A stretch of 64,000 bases of DNA from Serinus canaria (lineage: Eukaryota > Chordata > Aves > Passeriformes > Fringillidae). The position numbers were made by a program, and so were the translations under genes. The stretch covers positions 12,305,001 through 12,369,000 of the forward strand of contig NC_066333.1 of assembly GCF_022539315.1 (NCBI RefSeq), given 5' to 3'. Every line of letters starts with the position of its first letter. Position 1 is the stretch's first letter. Under the pieces are notes generated by a model. It searched no databases. It was not told the origin of the DNA and was given only the letters and a program-made list of their open reading frames with translations. Below, piece after piece: positions 37,860 through 48,000 of this stretch.

Positions 37860-38500
37860 GAGAGAGAACAGAGCTGAGCGACAAGCTGATTTGTCACTGC
37901 CTGAAATGCAAGAGTTCTTTAGGACAGGATTCTTAAGCCGCAGCTTGTAAAAAGCTGTTTGTTTTGTACTGACCTTCCCCTTTTATGTAACATGAGAGGC
38001 ATGCTTCAGCGAGCCCTGAATGCAGCTAAACATATGTCGTCAGCTGTGCAGCGCTGCCCCTCCGATTAAAGTGGATTTTGGGAGCATATGTGGGAATGGG
38101 CTGGCCACAGACACTCAGGGGAAATGAAGGAATACAGGGCAATTAGCAAGAGCAATCCCCAGACCTCTCCACTAAGCCTCCGTAGGAAGTACAAAGACTT
38201 ATCTCGTGGGCATGGAAACAATTAAGGTCAACAAGTAATCGTGGAAAAGGAAACTTTAAAAACAAGGAGATGGTAAATGACCTAGTAAACACCCCTCTTG
38301 CCCCCCTCACAGAGCTGGGACACACTTCATCTGGGGTTCATATGCACAATCGAGCTGGCTTTTGCCTCCCCAGCCCCCCTCACATAATGACTTCCCCTTG
38401 CAATTTCCTGGAGGAAGTTGCTGGAGCGATCTTTTAGTGATAAAAATAAGCCATAGTGATTCTTAATTTTCAGCCAAAGAATTCTCCTAATCTCCTAATT
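37860..38500. promoter_or_regulatory. Candidate conserved non-coding element
   Basis: Complex, repeat-free text directly follows the purine tract. It includes cttcagcgagccctgaatgc, gcagctaaacatatgtcgtc, cctccgattaaagtgg, agcatatgtggg and a TAATTA word near 38498. CpGs are retained inside otherwise AT-rich DNA, a pattern often seen in constrained regulatory DNA. No coding frame is convincing; a + frame at 38456-38719 overlaps the right edge but has no known domain. Confidence 0.35.
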
Positions 38501-39879
38501 AAGGAGCACATGGCAGCAGTGTCCCTTAGAAAGCATCAATGGGACAAGCAGCCCCTGCAGAAGGATGCATTTATTCTGGAGGACAGAACTATCTATGGAT
38601 CATTTGGCCACATGGATAATATCCTGGGTCTGATTCCTTCTCAGAGGTACATGCAAAGAAGGACTATTTTTGACAAGAGGCTTTCTTCACAATTATTTTC
38701 TTTTTATACCAGTCTTTAGCATTGGAGAGGAGCCATTGTTGCATCCTTTCTCCCAGTTTGAGAAGCATTAATTGAACAGTGGAGCCCCAGCAGTAATTGG
38801 TAACCCAGGCTCTGTCACTCATTTTCTCACCTCCCTCTCGAGCGGGTGGGACAGAATTTCTGAGGGTTATGATGACACCAGGGAGTTCTCCGGGGTTTTG
38901 TGTATTTGTTTTTATCAGTCTGACTTAACATATGGTATTTGTGTGTCCTCTTGACAAACACTTGAGAGGTGACCTGGAACAGCACTCGAGTGTCTGCTGC
39001 CAGCTTGGAACTCCTGACTTACATATGGAACGAGCAGCATGATGTCAATCTGAAACGTGGCTCTCCACCCAGCCAGCTGCAGTTTGAAGTGGGAGCCCCT
39101 CAGCATGGCCAGGGAAGGGAAAGGAGAGGATGGGGGTGTGTGTGGGCCACCAGTGGCTCCCAAAATGAGGCACGTGTAGTGACACACAGAACCTGCTTGA
39201 GTTCAAGTACAGTGGCAACACCAGATCCTGTGTCTATAGTGAAGAAACACAGATTTCTCAGTTTCTTGTCTGTATTGATGCTCTGGCCCAGACCAAGAGG
39301 GTGGTTTGTACCTTTGTAGCTCAAAAACAAATAGAATTCATGACTGAGTTGGACCCTGGGTCTCTGTATGACCACAAGCCATGCTTATTTGTGCCTTTCT
39401 TCCTTTCACCATCACAATTTACCTCAACAGCTAACGCAGCAGTTTGAGCTGTGAGGAAAATACAGATAAGATAATATTAAACTGCAATAGTTTTGAAACA
39501 TGACACAAAAATTCCCTTAAGCCCAGATGTGCAGGACTTGACAGCTATTAGTGCATCACCTGGATGAAAGGTTGCAGTTAAGAATCAGTAGGAGAGCGGT
39601 TTTGTGCAAGTGTCCTCTGCTCTTTGTTTCCCTGCTTACCACACCATAATCCCATCCTAAAAATGCGTCCATTCAATGTCACAAATATATCTGAAGTCCT
39701 TGTCACTCGTTTCTACTGCAGGGTACTCACAAGATGCTTTTAGAGGAAGTACTCAAGCAGTACATGGCCAGAGGCTAAATCTGGCATACAGTGACTGTAA
39801 CAAACTGTGACATCTGTCACAGCTCCTCTTGCACAGACCTACAATGATTGCTCTGGCCAGAGAAGAAGACATCTGAAAT
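38501..39879. other. Unique non-coding DNA, no gene supported
   Basis: The + frame 38456-38719 (87 codons) has a fairly balanced composition but no recognised homology and no splice context. The sequence 39430-39720 is AT-rich and complex and may be partly regulatory. Confidence 0.45.
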
Positions 39880-40235
39880 CAGTAGCTGAATAATGCTAAT
39901 GATACTTCATAAACATCACAGCTGAGCTATAATGATGCATTTCTCTGTAGAAAGATGCTGAGAGCTGAGAGGGGTCTGACTGGCAGATATTTACCCCCCA
40001 TCCATTTTTCTGTCCATAAACATCCTTGTGAAGTGCTGCAGGCAGGGAGCTCTTGTTTTATGCATCCCAAACTGCAGCAGAGACCACAGCATGTAGCAGA
40101 GGGAATGCATGTGTCAAACATGTCAATAGAGATGATATCATTTCATCCATGTATTTTTGGCATCAGTCTGTATCTATTAAATAACGGCACGTAGGAATCA
40201 TCTGGCTGCATATGCAGCACCACTTTAACCTCTGC
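39880..40235. promoter_or_regulatory. Candidate conserved non-coding element
   Basis: AT-rich complex text with gctataatgatgcatttctc, agagatgatatcatttcatc and a perfect 14-bp palindrome gctgcatatgcagc at 40205-40218. Palindromes of this size are expected a few times by chance in the window. Confidence 0.25.
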
Positions 40236-40469
40236 AGCAATAATTTTTGTTATTTGAAGTCTGTAAGTTCTCTGGGGCAAGGAATGTGCCTTCCTCCCCA
40301 CCAGGATTAGTAATTAGCTGTGTTTTTGTGACGCTGCAGATTACAGCAGAGCAAATCAGGTGTGCCAGGTGTGCAGCTCCCCAGACGGGTCAGGCCATGC
40401 ACCAGCAAGCCAACAGCCTAAACAGGCAAGACAGACAACAGAAATATCATCCTGTACTCAGAGCTGATG

Positions 40470-40592
40470 TGCACAGAGGTGACACATCTTGCCCAGGGTC
40501 ACAGGGAGGGCTGTGTCAGAATGCAAAGCCCCATCTCCCTAATCCCAGCCCAGCGTCTCTGTTCGAAATTGCTCCTTAACCACTGTACTGAA
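40470..40592 (+). mobile_element. MIR-like CORE-SINE relic
   Basis: The order of phrases matches the 3' half of MIR: agaggtgacacatcttgccc, agggtcacag, then gtcagaatgcaaagcc, then tctgttcgaaattgctcctt and aaccactgtactg. The MIR counterparts are 'ttgcccaaggtcacacag', 'ggcagagc', 'ttcgaacccaggtc' and 'gtgctcttaaccactatgc'. MIR-type SINEs are ancient tRNA-derived retroposons of early amniotes or mammals. In birds recognisable copies are rare and usually eroded. The upstream tRNA-related head is not recognised. The copy is inactive. Confidence 0.6.
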
Positions 40593-40829
40593 TATACTTG
40601 TACTATTTTACACATGGCTTAGCCTAATACTGCTGCATCACAGCTGTCTCCAGCTGCTTAAGAAGCAAATGTTTGTACCATAAATTACGATTTCTGACCA
40701 TGTGACTGTTAGCAGCTCCTACTCACTGCCAGTAACCCTTCCCCACGAGCCACAGCCGAACCTCAGAACCGGCCGGTGACTGACAATTGTTACACAGGGC
40801 AGCACCCCCGTGTCAACATATTCACAACA
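40593..40829. other. Unique non-coding DNA, no gene seen
   Basis: Background unique sequence between the SINE relic and the next regulatory-like block. Confidence 0.45.
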
Positions 40830-40985
40830 CCTGTCATCACTTCTTGTCAGTAATCTTGATCTAGTTATGATTTAATTTATGCCTTGTGTGTCATAAGCCA
40901 GCACTTAATTTTTTTTCAAAGCCATCAAGTGAACTCTTTTGTTGAGCAGCTTCATTTCTTTGACAGATGCTGAAATTAGACTTTT
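40830..40985. promoter_or_regulatory. Candidate conserved non-coding element
   Basis: A complex AT-rich block with cttgtcagtaatcttgatct, agttatgatttaatttatgc, cataagccagcacttaattt and a caagtga NKX-like word. Regulatory by texture only. Confidence 0.3.
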
Positions 40986-41861
40986 TTTTGTGAGCAGCTC
41001 ATATCGTTCTGGCAAATCAGTAGTGCACCAGTGTTACCAGCTCCCAGTGCTGGGGACTCTCAGTGTAATAGGAGCAGTGATAGAGAATTCCCTGCAGGAA
41101 GGGAAGGAAGCCTGGCAGCACACCCAATTCACACTAACATGAAGCTAATGACAGAGAATTTGTGACAACACAAGACTGGATTTTTGAACTGCTGCTGAGT
41201 GTGCCAAGCTTTGCTTTAATTTAAGCAGGTTCCTAGTTTGAGCTTTGCTGGTGTGCTTTGGGCAAGATTGTCACACACGTTGTCTTCCTGCAGTGACAGT
41301 CACCAACACACACCAACGTGTGCCCTGGAACACAGGTAGGGAGCACCATGGCAAGGGAAGTGTGACTTGCTTCCCAAATGGAAAGGTCATTGCAAAACTG
41401 AAAGCTGGGATGGAGTGATAAATAAAAAAACAACACTTTTGTTGGAAGTTAGAATTGACTGCTCTTTTGTCTGCAGGGCATTGCTGACAAGGATACATCT
41501 CAGGACCTGGAAAATTCCAGATTTTAAACACCTGACTGAAAGAGGAGTAAAGGACACTACACAGCTTAATTTTCCTTACTGTAGAAACTAATCAGAACAA
41601 GAGCCACATCTTAATAGCATTCTCCCACTTCATACACACAATCAGGAGCTTCTAACTGAGCAAGAAAACACACTGCCCAAAGTTTCCAAGCAGAGAAAAC
41701 CCACAATCAATGCAACAGGACTGAGGAAAAGATACATTTTAAAGAAAATAGAGCAAAATCAGAGATTGTAAGAAGCCATCTGAGCTGCTCATTTTCACAG
41801 AGAAAAACAGCAGCACTGGCCAGGCAGGAATCTCCCTGAATTGCTGTGAGCTTTCCAGGGG
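40986..41861. other. Unique non-coding DNA, no gene seen
   Basis: No supported exon. A 9-bp-stem inverted repeat with a 31-base loop at 41274-41322 is within chance expectation. Confidence 0.5.
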
Positions 41862-41920
41862 GAACCACATGACCTCCAGATGTTCCTTCCAGCTTCACAT
41901 GGTTTGTGATTCTGGGATCT
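41862..41920 (+). mobile_element. CR1 LINE 3' tail (sense)
   Basis: The phrase ccacatgacctccagatgtt followed by ccttccagcttcacatgg and tttgtgattctggga matches the CR1 3' end ('gatgacctccagaggtcccttccaacctcaac.attctgtgattctg'). It is a short, diverged tail fragment. It abuts an antisense CR1 coding fragment to the right, so two insertions are implied. Confidence 0.7.
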
Positions 41921-41974
41921 TTGAGAGTGACAATCACAAGGACATCAGCTGGCAATGAGAGCTTCCTCAGCTCT

Positions 41975-42220
41975 CATTGGCCCATTCCATCAGGTCCTGT
42001 GGATTTGTGTATGCACAGTTTGTTTAAATATTCCCCAACTTGATCTACCTCCTCCAAGGAAAAGCCTTCCCTGCTCAGGACTTTCCCTCTGGCCCCAGGA
42101 CCTGTGATTTCAATACTGAGCCAAAGAATTCACTTTTCCTGCTCTTTGTCACCAGGTCCCCTTCCCATCCCTCTCCAGATTCAGTGCAAGAGGAGCTTTG
42201 GTTTTCCCAGCTCCATCACT
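41975..42220 (-). mobile_element. CR1 LINE ORF2 (reverse transcriptase) fragment, dead
   Basis: Translation of the minus strand gives peptides typical of the start of the CR1 reverse transcriptase domain. EEVDQVGEYL and HKSTGPDGM (about 41987-42056) correspond to the family's 'DQV..HL..L..HKS.GPDEMHP' block. FFGSVL (about 42110-42130) lies upstream in a different frame and corresponds to 'FFASVF'. The frame change between them and an in-frame stop just after the GPDGM block (41974-41976) show that the copy is a pseudogene. The intact protein is an endonuclease/reverse transcriptase that copies CR1 RNA at the target site. The right boundary is approximate. Confidence 0.82.
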
Positions 42221-42245
42221 GCAGGTATGACAATGCCTTGATGAT

Positions 42246-42305
42246 CCTGCTGGATCACCTGTTCCTGCTGGATCACCTGTTCCTGCTGGATCACCTGCTC
42301 CTGCT
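42246..42305. repeat. 18-bp tandem repeat (minisatellite)
   Basis: The unit ctgctggatcacctgttc is repeated three times (from 42246, 42264 and 42282), with a partial fourth copy. Identity is nearly perfect, so the expansion is recent. The + frame through it reads LLDHLF repeats, which produces a long but spurious open frame at 42040-42693. Confidence 0.93.
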
Positions 42306-43429
42306 CCCACCTCCTGGGTGCTTCCAAACCTCACCAAGTCTGCCAGGCTGTGAATGCAGGAATCATCTGCATTCATTCAGCTCCACACACTGCTCTTGGT
42401 TTGGAGTACACCTCTCTGCTTGTATGCACTCTCAAACTGGATTTATTTTTCGAACACCTGAGCCAGTGCCAAAAGAGACAATCCATAAAAGCTGTCATTT
42501 AAGGACTGTTCCAGTCACAGCTGGGAGTGCCATAAGGGCATCACAGCAACAGCTGATCAGATCCCAGATGAAATCCTCAGTCACAAATCCCACAGCAATT
42601 GCCCTCACTGGGCTTGTAGCACCACAGCTGCAAGTCAGACTGGGAGGGAACAAACACCAATGGAATTGTCTTTCTGCCAACGACTTTCTGTAACTTGTGG
42701 CGTTTGAAAAGCAGCTCCAAATTAAATCTGAGATATCCTTATGATTTACAGAAATCCAGCCCTAGGTTTGGATTTGAACAACTCAGCTGGGCAGCCTCTC
42801 TGGAGCCTGACACGTGCCCACAAATGTAGGTGCTTCAAACCTTTTGTACAAATGCTTGCAACTGGTTTCAAATCACCACAGGCACAAGCAGCAGCACAAA
42901 GAAAAAACACAGTTGAGAATCTTTTTCATATAACAAACAAATCAATGAGCACTTGTTCTCCACATGATCTAAGACAGGTAAAAATGTGGGCAGGTGCTTG
43001 GGACAGAAAATGAAATCTCAGGTAAGAGAGATCTCAAAGCTCTCTTCTTCCTCAGCTGCCACTCTCCTGGGGTGTTAACATTGCTGGGCTGTATTTTGTT
43101 GCAGCAAACTTATATTTATTTCATAACTACAAGCAAAGACTTACAATTCTGTAATGGCTGACCAGTAAAGAGATGTATTTAAGGTACAGGAATGAATTCA
43201 GAAGGAAAGGAAAAGACTATTTTGGTGTTTTGATTTGCTATAGTAGGGCTTAGGAAAAAACAGCAAAGTAGAACCTTTCTTGTGATTTCACATTCATCAA
43301 ATAAGAAGAATGCATGATTTCAAGCACCAGTGATAAATCTGAGCACATCTGAATGTGTGCAGAAATGTTTGTAACCAGGACTTGTCCATGCTGAACATAA
43401 CCCAATAAAGCCAATGATTGAATACATCA
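42306..43429. other. Unique non-coding DNA, no gene seen
   Basis: No supported exon or repeat. The open frame that enters from the left is driven by the minisatellite and has no domain. Confidence 0.5.
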
Positions 43430-43620
43430 GCACATGCTCACATGCACATATATACTGTGAGTACTCTTATCCCTTTTGCTAAACTACTTCCTTGGAGGGT
43501 GAAAGGTCGGACTAATCAGACAGAAATTAACTGCAGCTGGAAAAAAACTTCAGCGAGAAAATGCTTAAAATAATTGCGTTGCTTTTTTTAACCACATTAT
43601 TGCTCCTCTCCAAGCTGAGC
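43430..43620. promoter_or_regulatory. Candidate conserved non-coding element
   Basis: Complex text with ggtgaaaggtcggactaatc, cagacagaaattaactgcag and ataattgcgttgc, keeping CpGs within AT-rich DNA. Candidate enhancer by texture only. Confidence 0.25.
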
Positions 43621-43879
43621 ACTTGGCATGTGTGCAAAGGCTGCAGAGAGAGCAGTTAACAAAAGGGAGAACTGGAGAGGAAACATTCACTCAACTAATC
43701 CAAATCCATATCCCTACACACATGGAGACAGCAAATTCTCTGAGGCTTAGGAAATACTCATGTCAGGGTAGCCATGCTAGCCCTTCACACGTGTTGAACA
43801 GAAAGCAACAGGCTGCTGCATTTTGTGCCCAAAGAAATGAGAGGTTTTAAGTAAAACAATTTCCAGCACCACCCACTCG
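43621..43879. other. Unique non-coding DNA, no gene seen
   Basis: Background sequence between two regulatory-like blocks. Confidence 0.4.
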
Positions 43880-44100
43880 AGCAGCAATATTGTCATGGTT
43901 TCATTTTACCACTCTGAATGGCAGTGCAAGTTTTTGCCTGTTTGGAAATGTAACGTCGAAGCAACTTGTTTTAATTTAAGCAAGCAGAAGCTGCCAACCA
44001 TCTTTGCTTCCCAGCCAAGAGGAATTTATCTTACACATTTATTAAGTCATCATCTAGTTAATGACCATCATTTTGTAAATAGTGTAGCAGGATGAAGACA
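43880..44100. promoter_or_regulatory. Candidate conserved non-coding element
   Basis: A strongly non-repetitive block with aatgtaacgtcgaagcaact, tgttttaatttaagcaagc, tttattaagtcatcatctag and ttaatgaccatcattttgta. It includes several TAAT cores. Its density of distinct transcription-factor-like words is among the highest in the window. Confidence 0.35.
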
Positions 44101-44559
44101 GCCATCCAGCACTGTTAAGCTAAAGCTGATAAGAGACACAAATGGGCCAGGCCTCAAAGCAGTGCAGAGTCACTGTCACTCCAGTGGGATCGGTGGAAAT
44201 ACCCAAATTTACCTCAGCTAAAGCAACAGCCCTCCTACTTTTCCCCTGTTGTAAATATCAGGCGTGTTTTCTCCAGCCAGAACTGCCTCAGCAAAACTCC
44301 ATCTTCCAGCCTGGTGTTTTCACTTAAAGGAGGTGCTCTCAGAGGTGTTTTCCTGGCCATGGTTGGTTGGGTAGGGAAGGGGAAATAAATTACAGGGTAA
44401 ATAAAGCGCCAGGACGGAACTTCATTCACAGAGCTCAAGTGTAAAATGAAAGCTTTGTAGACTAAAACTTTTGTTATGCTTGGGTGAAACCCTCCCTGCC
44501 TAAAGATTTTAATCTTAAAGTACTTCATTTGGTTGTTTAGTTGAGGTTTTTTAAAGCAG
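44101..44559. other. Unique non-coding DNA, no gene seen
   Basis: No exon was recognised. Confidence 0.45.
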
Positions 44560-45020
44560 ACTGATAAGGGAAAGCATTTTTCCTTACAGAATGAGATCTG
44601 GCTTTATTGACTAGATAATAACCTAGTTCTTGTTCTTCACATGAGGCTGCAATCCTAGTAAATCAGTGAGTTAAGGAGCTATTTACTCTAGAAGAAAAAG
44701 GCCAAATTCTGCTCATAAATGTAACTGTAAAGGTTCCTCCAAACTTCCAGGGAAGCAAAATCCCTGACAGAGCAGATTTTGGCGCCCCATCAATTTTCTG
44801 AAGGCTACTTTACATATAAAAAGTTAAACTGGATTAACAAAATTATGTGGTTTTAAAAGAGATAATTAAAGCAATACAGCTTTATGTGAAAATACCCTTG
44901 AAATAAACTTAACCTAGTTTATAGAAGTTTAGCTGCACCGGGTAATTTACAGCACAGCTGTAAATTGCAGTGAAAATGGTTGGCAGCAGCAGGCTACAAC
45001 ATACTTACTTATATCAGCAC
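44560..45020. promoter_or_regulatory. Candidate conserved element with 23-bp inverted repeat
   Basis: AT-rich complex sequence with several TAAT words and ttggcgccccatcaattttc (44778-44797; TTGGCGCC resembles an E2F site). At 44944-44966 lies a perfect inverted repeat with 10-bp arms (aatttacagc / gctgtaaatt) around a 3-base spacer. Its centre contains CAGCTG (44955-44960), an E-box of the type bound by basic helix-loop-helix dimers. Confidence 0.35.
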
Positions 45021-48000
45021 AATGGTTTACATGAGCTGAGTTTAAACAGAGTCTTAAACCACATCAATATCCATGCTGAGTCAAGCTCTTGCATCCTCCT
45101 CTTCTTGTTTTGTTAGTTTTGCTAGCCCAGTTGTAAAATCATCAAGTATAATTCAATAAATAAAGATATAACAAGGCAAAGCTAGGACACCTGGACACTG
45201 GCTGAAATTAATAAATTAATAAAGTCTGCTCTGACATTCAAATGCAAATCTTTGGCTCCCTGTGTGAGTTGAATGAGAAGCTACAGCTCACTCTGCTTCT
45301 TTCAGATAAAGCTCAGTGAATTACAGGGGTCTGAGCAAAGCTCAGCCTGGGCTGTGGGTTTATTTTCATTTCATGTAATGCAAATGTGCTGTAGGTACCT
45401 GTGTGCAGAGTTGTGCAGAAACAGCTGTAGAAACTGCCTGTTCCTTTCTCTGCCCAGAGTCCTCTCACAGGAGCTGTGGTGAGGACAGGACAGCTGGAGC
45501 ATCATCCCACAGCTCCTGCCCAAAACTCCAGGGGCAGAGCAAGATCCACACCAGCACAACCCCAGAGCAGGTGCTTGGCTTTAACTACCTGCTCACAATC
45601 TGCAGACCTGAGAGGTTTATGAGCCCTCTGGAATGGCTTCTGCTGTAAATACCAATCTTGGATTTCTCCAAAATAAGAGAAACTGGAAGGACAGAGCCAA
45701 GCTTCGCTCTCAGGTGGGAGCCTGTCATGGAAGGAAGAGATTTGGAGAGCTGTGGGATTTGGAAGAGCTAAAGGATCAGTTCTGGGCTGTTGTTTGCCAT
45801 CCTTGGAGCAGCTTTTGACTGAGGTGAAGCTCGTCCATCACCTGCTGCCCTGCACAGCCCAGCTGTCCATGCACACTCCTGGCACCTTGCTCAGGGGACT
45901 CACTCTGCCACCTGGCCCTGCTCTCCCAAGATGAGAATATGGGCCCAGTGTATGGAAAAGAGCAGAACTCACAACCATGCCGTGTTATTTGAAACCTTTT
46001 TATCCCCTTTCCATCCAAGGAAGAGAACAGATGCTCAAGCTGCTGTTTAGACCAAAGTTAGAATGCTGCTTATTGTAAATTGTAAATTAGGTTGCAAAGA
46101 CATTTCAACAACTAGTAAAACTACTCACAGTTCATCTGAAATTACATTTTCAGGATTCAGAACAAGTTACCTCATCATCATAAATGACCCAATTGTCCAA
46201 AACACAATAAGGACATGTCTTAGAAAGAGACAAAGAGGACATTATTTTCCTTGGTCTCTATTAATAGGGATTCCCCCAAACAGAAGAATCATTTGAGTGG
46301 AGATATATTTGGAGGCAAATGAATAGGTCCTTCTAGTTATTCACAAGACTATACTGTTGAGAATGTAACAGTTATTTAGGTTCCTTTTTTTTCTTTTTTT
46401 TCAATTACACACTCTGGAGTGGTCTCACATGTGATTAGCTGTTACCTTTCAGAAAATAAACTGCATTGTACAATGCATTATTTCTTCATTTTTTAAATGT
46501 GCCAAATCATTAGAGAGATGTCTAGGTGTCTCCAATATGAGCAGGATCCCCTGTGAAATAAAAATGAAATTTAATCCTATAGGGCCACCAAGAAATCAGA
46601 ATGTTCAGCTGGGTCTGATCCTCACCTCATCTGGAAGGGGAATTACTTTAGGCTATGCAGAGCCACTATCAAGTCAGCAGCTCTGGCACAGAAAACAATT
46701 TAAGGCCACTCAGAAACCTGAGCAGGAAGGCTGGAGAGTGCTGCTGTCACTGCTGGCAGTGGCTACCTGGCTGCTGGGGACACAGAGGGGCAGGGCAGGC
46801 AGGGGACAGCTAGAGGCAAAAATGCTTTGAGAATAAACATCAGGTCAGGCAGAAGGGAGACTGTACTCGAGGAGAAAAATCTGTTTTGTAGCAGTGAGGA
46901 CATAAACACCTCTAGATTTATTCTGTGTGTCCAACAAGGATTAAAGACATTTTTCTTTATTTTTTTTTTTTTTTGCTACTCAGAAAACAAATGGATTTAA
47001 AATACCCATGCTCTCTTTTCTTCTACTCAGAAGATGCTGTACTGGCAAGAGATGGAGAAGCAATATCATGACAAGAGAGCAGTCCAAGCTTCCTTTGGTG
47101 CCCAGTGGTAATTAACAGTTATTAACTGTGCCAGGGACGGGCCAGGGTAAGCGGGAGCAACGCAGTCCTGTGGCTCAGAGCTGCATGTGGCCAGATTCTC
47201 TGTTTTCCCAAAAGGCAACCAAACCCACTAGGAGCGCCCTGATGCCATGTGAGGAAGGCTTCAAACATCCAGTTTGACTTGTTTAGGGCTGGTGTGGATA
47301 TTCCCAAGCTGCCCAGCTGCAGCCCTGACTCCTGCGCTCAGGGATGGCTGCAGGTCAGCAGCAGAGCCCTGAGGTTTGGGGGTTCCAAGGCACACACAGT
47401 TTTTCCTGACCTGTAGTGAAGTCCCTGTGCAAGTGTTTCAAAGCCTGAGGTGCCACTGAGGCCGCTGAGTCCTGATTTTCAAGGGCCCCTTCCCAGTGTG
47501 TTTGTGACAGCCCCGTGCTCCCAGCCCAGCCCAGCCCTCCCAGCACAGGCACTTGTTTCTCTCAAAACAGAGAAGAAGAAAGTTGCCAAAGTTTCTGGGA
47601 GAACCAGTCAAGACCCATCTGAGTAGCTCGCAGCTAATGGATACTGTCAAGTGCCAAACATGCTTCACCTTTACTATCTTCCCTTTTTACACAGCATTTT
47701 ACTTTTTATAATGATGTTCCCATTATCTCAGCCCTATCTTCCCATCCCACAGCTACAGGCCATTAGCTATTTTTTTTTCTTTATAGAAAAAATTAATTAG
47801 AATTGAAAAGGTTGACTAATAAAGGAGAAGACTGTTTTCTTTGGCAGCCCTACTCACTTTATTTATATTGGCATTGCAAGACTCCATCCTATTATAAGAT
47901 GCACCTCAGCTTGCATAATGCATCCTGCCTTGCCCCAGCAGCAGCTCTGTGGCACAGCCTGCCTGTCCTGACCTCTAATCCTTCTTCTGCCTCCTCTGGG

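Noticed and set aside
38456..38719. 87-codon + frame with balanced composition
   Set aside because: The most protein-like of the short frames, but no homology, promoter or splice site supports it.
40205..40218. Perfect 14-bp palindrome
   Set aside because: About four such palindromes are expected by chance in 64 kb.
41274..41322. 9-bp stem with a 31-base loop as a possible microRNA hairpin
   Set aside because: The stem is too short for a precursor, and such pairs are frequent by chance.
42040..42693. 217-codon + frame, the longest in the window
   Set aside because: It starts antisense to a dead CR1 fragment and runs through an 18-bp minisatellite. No domain or splice context.
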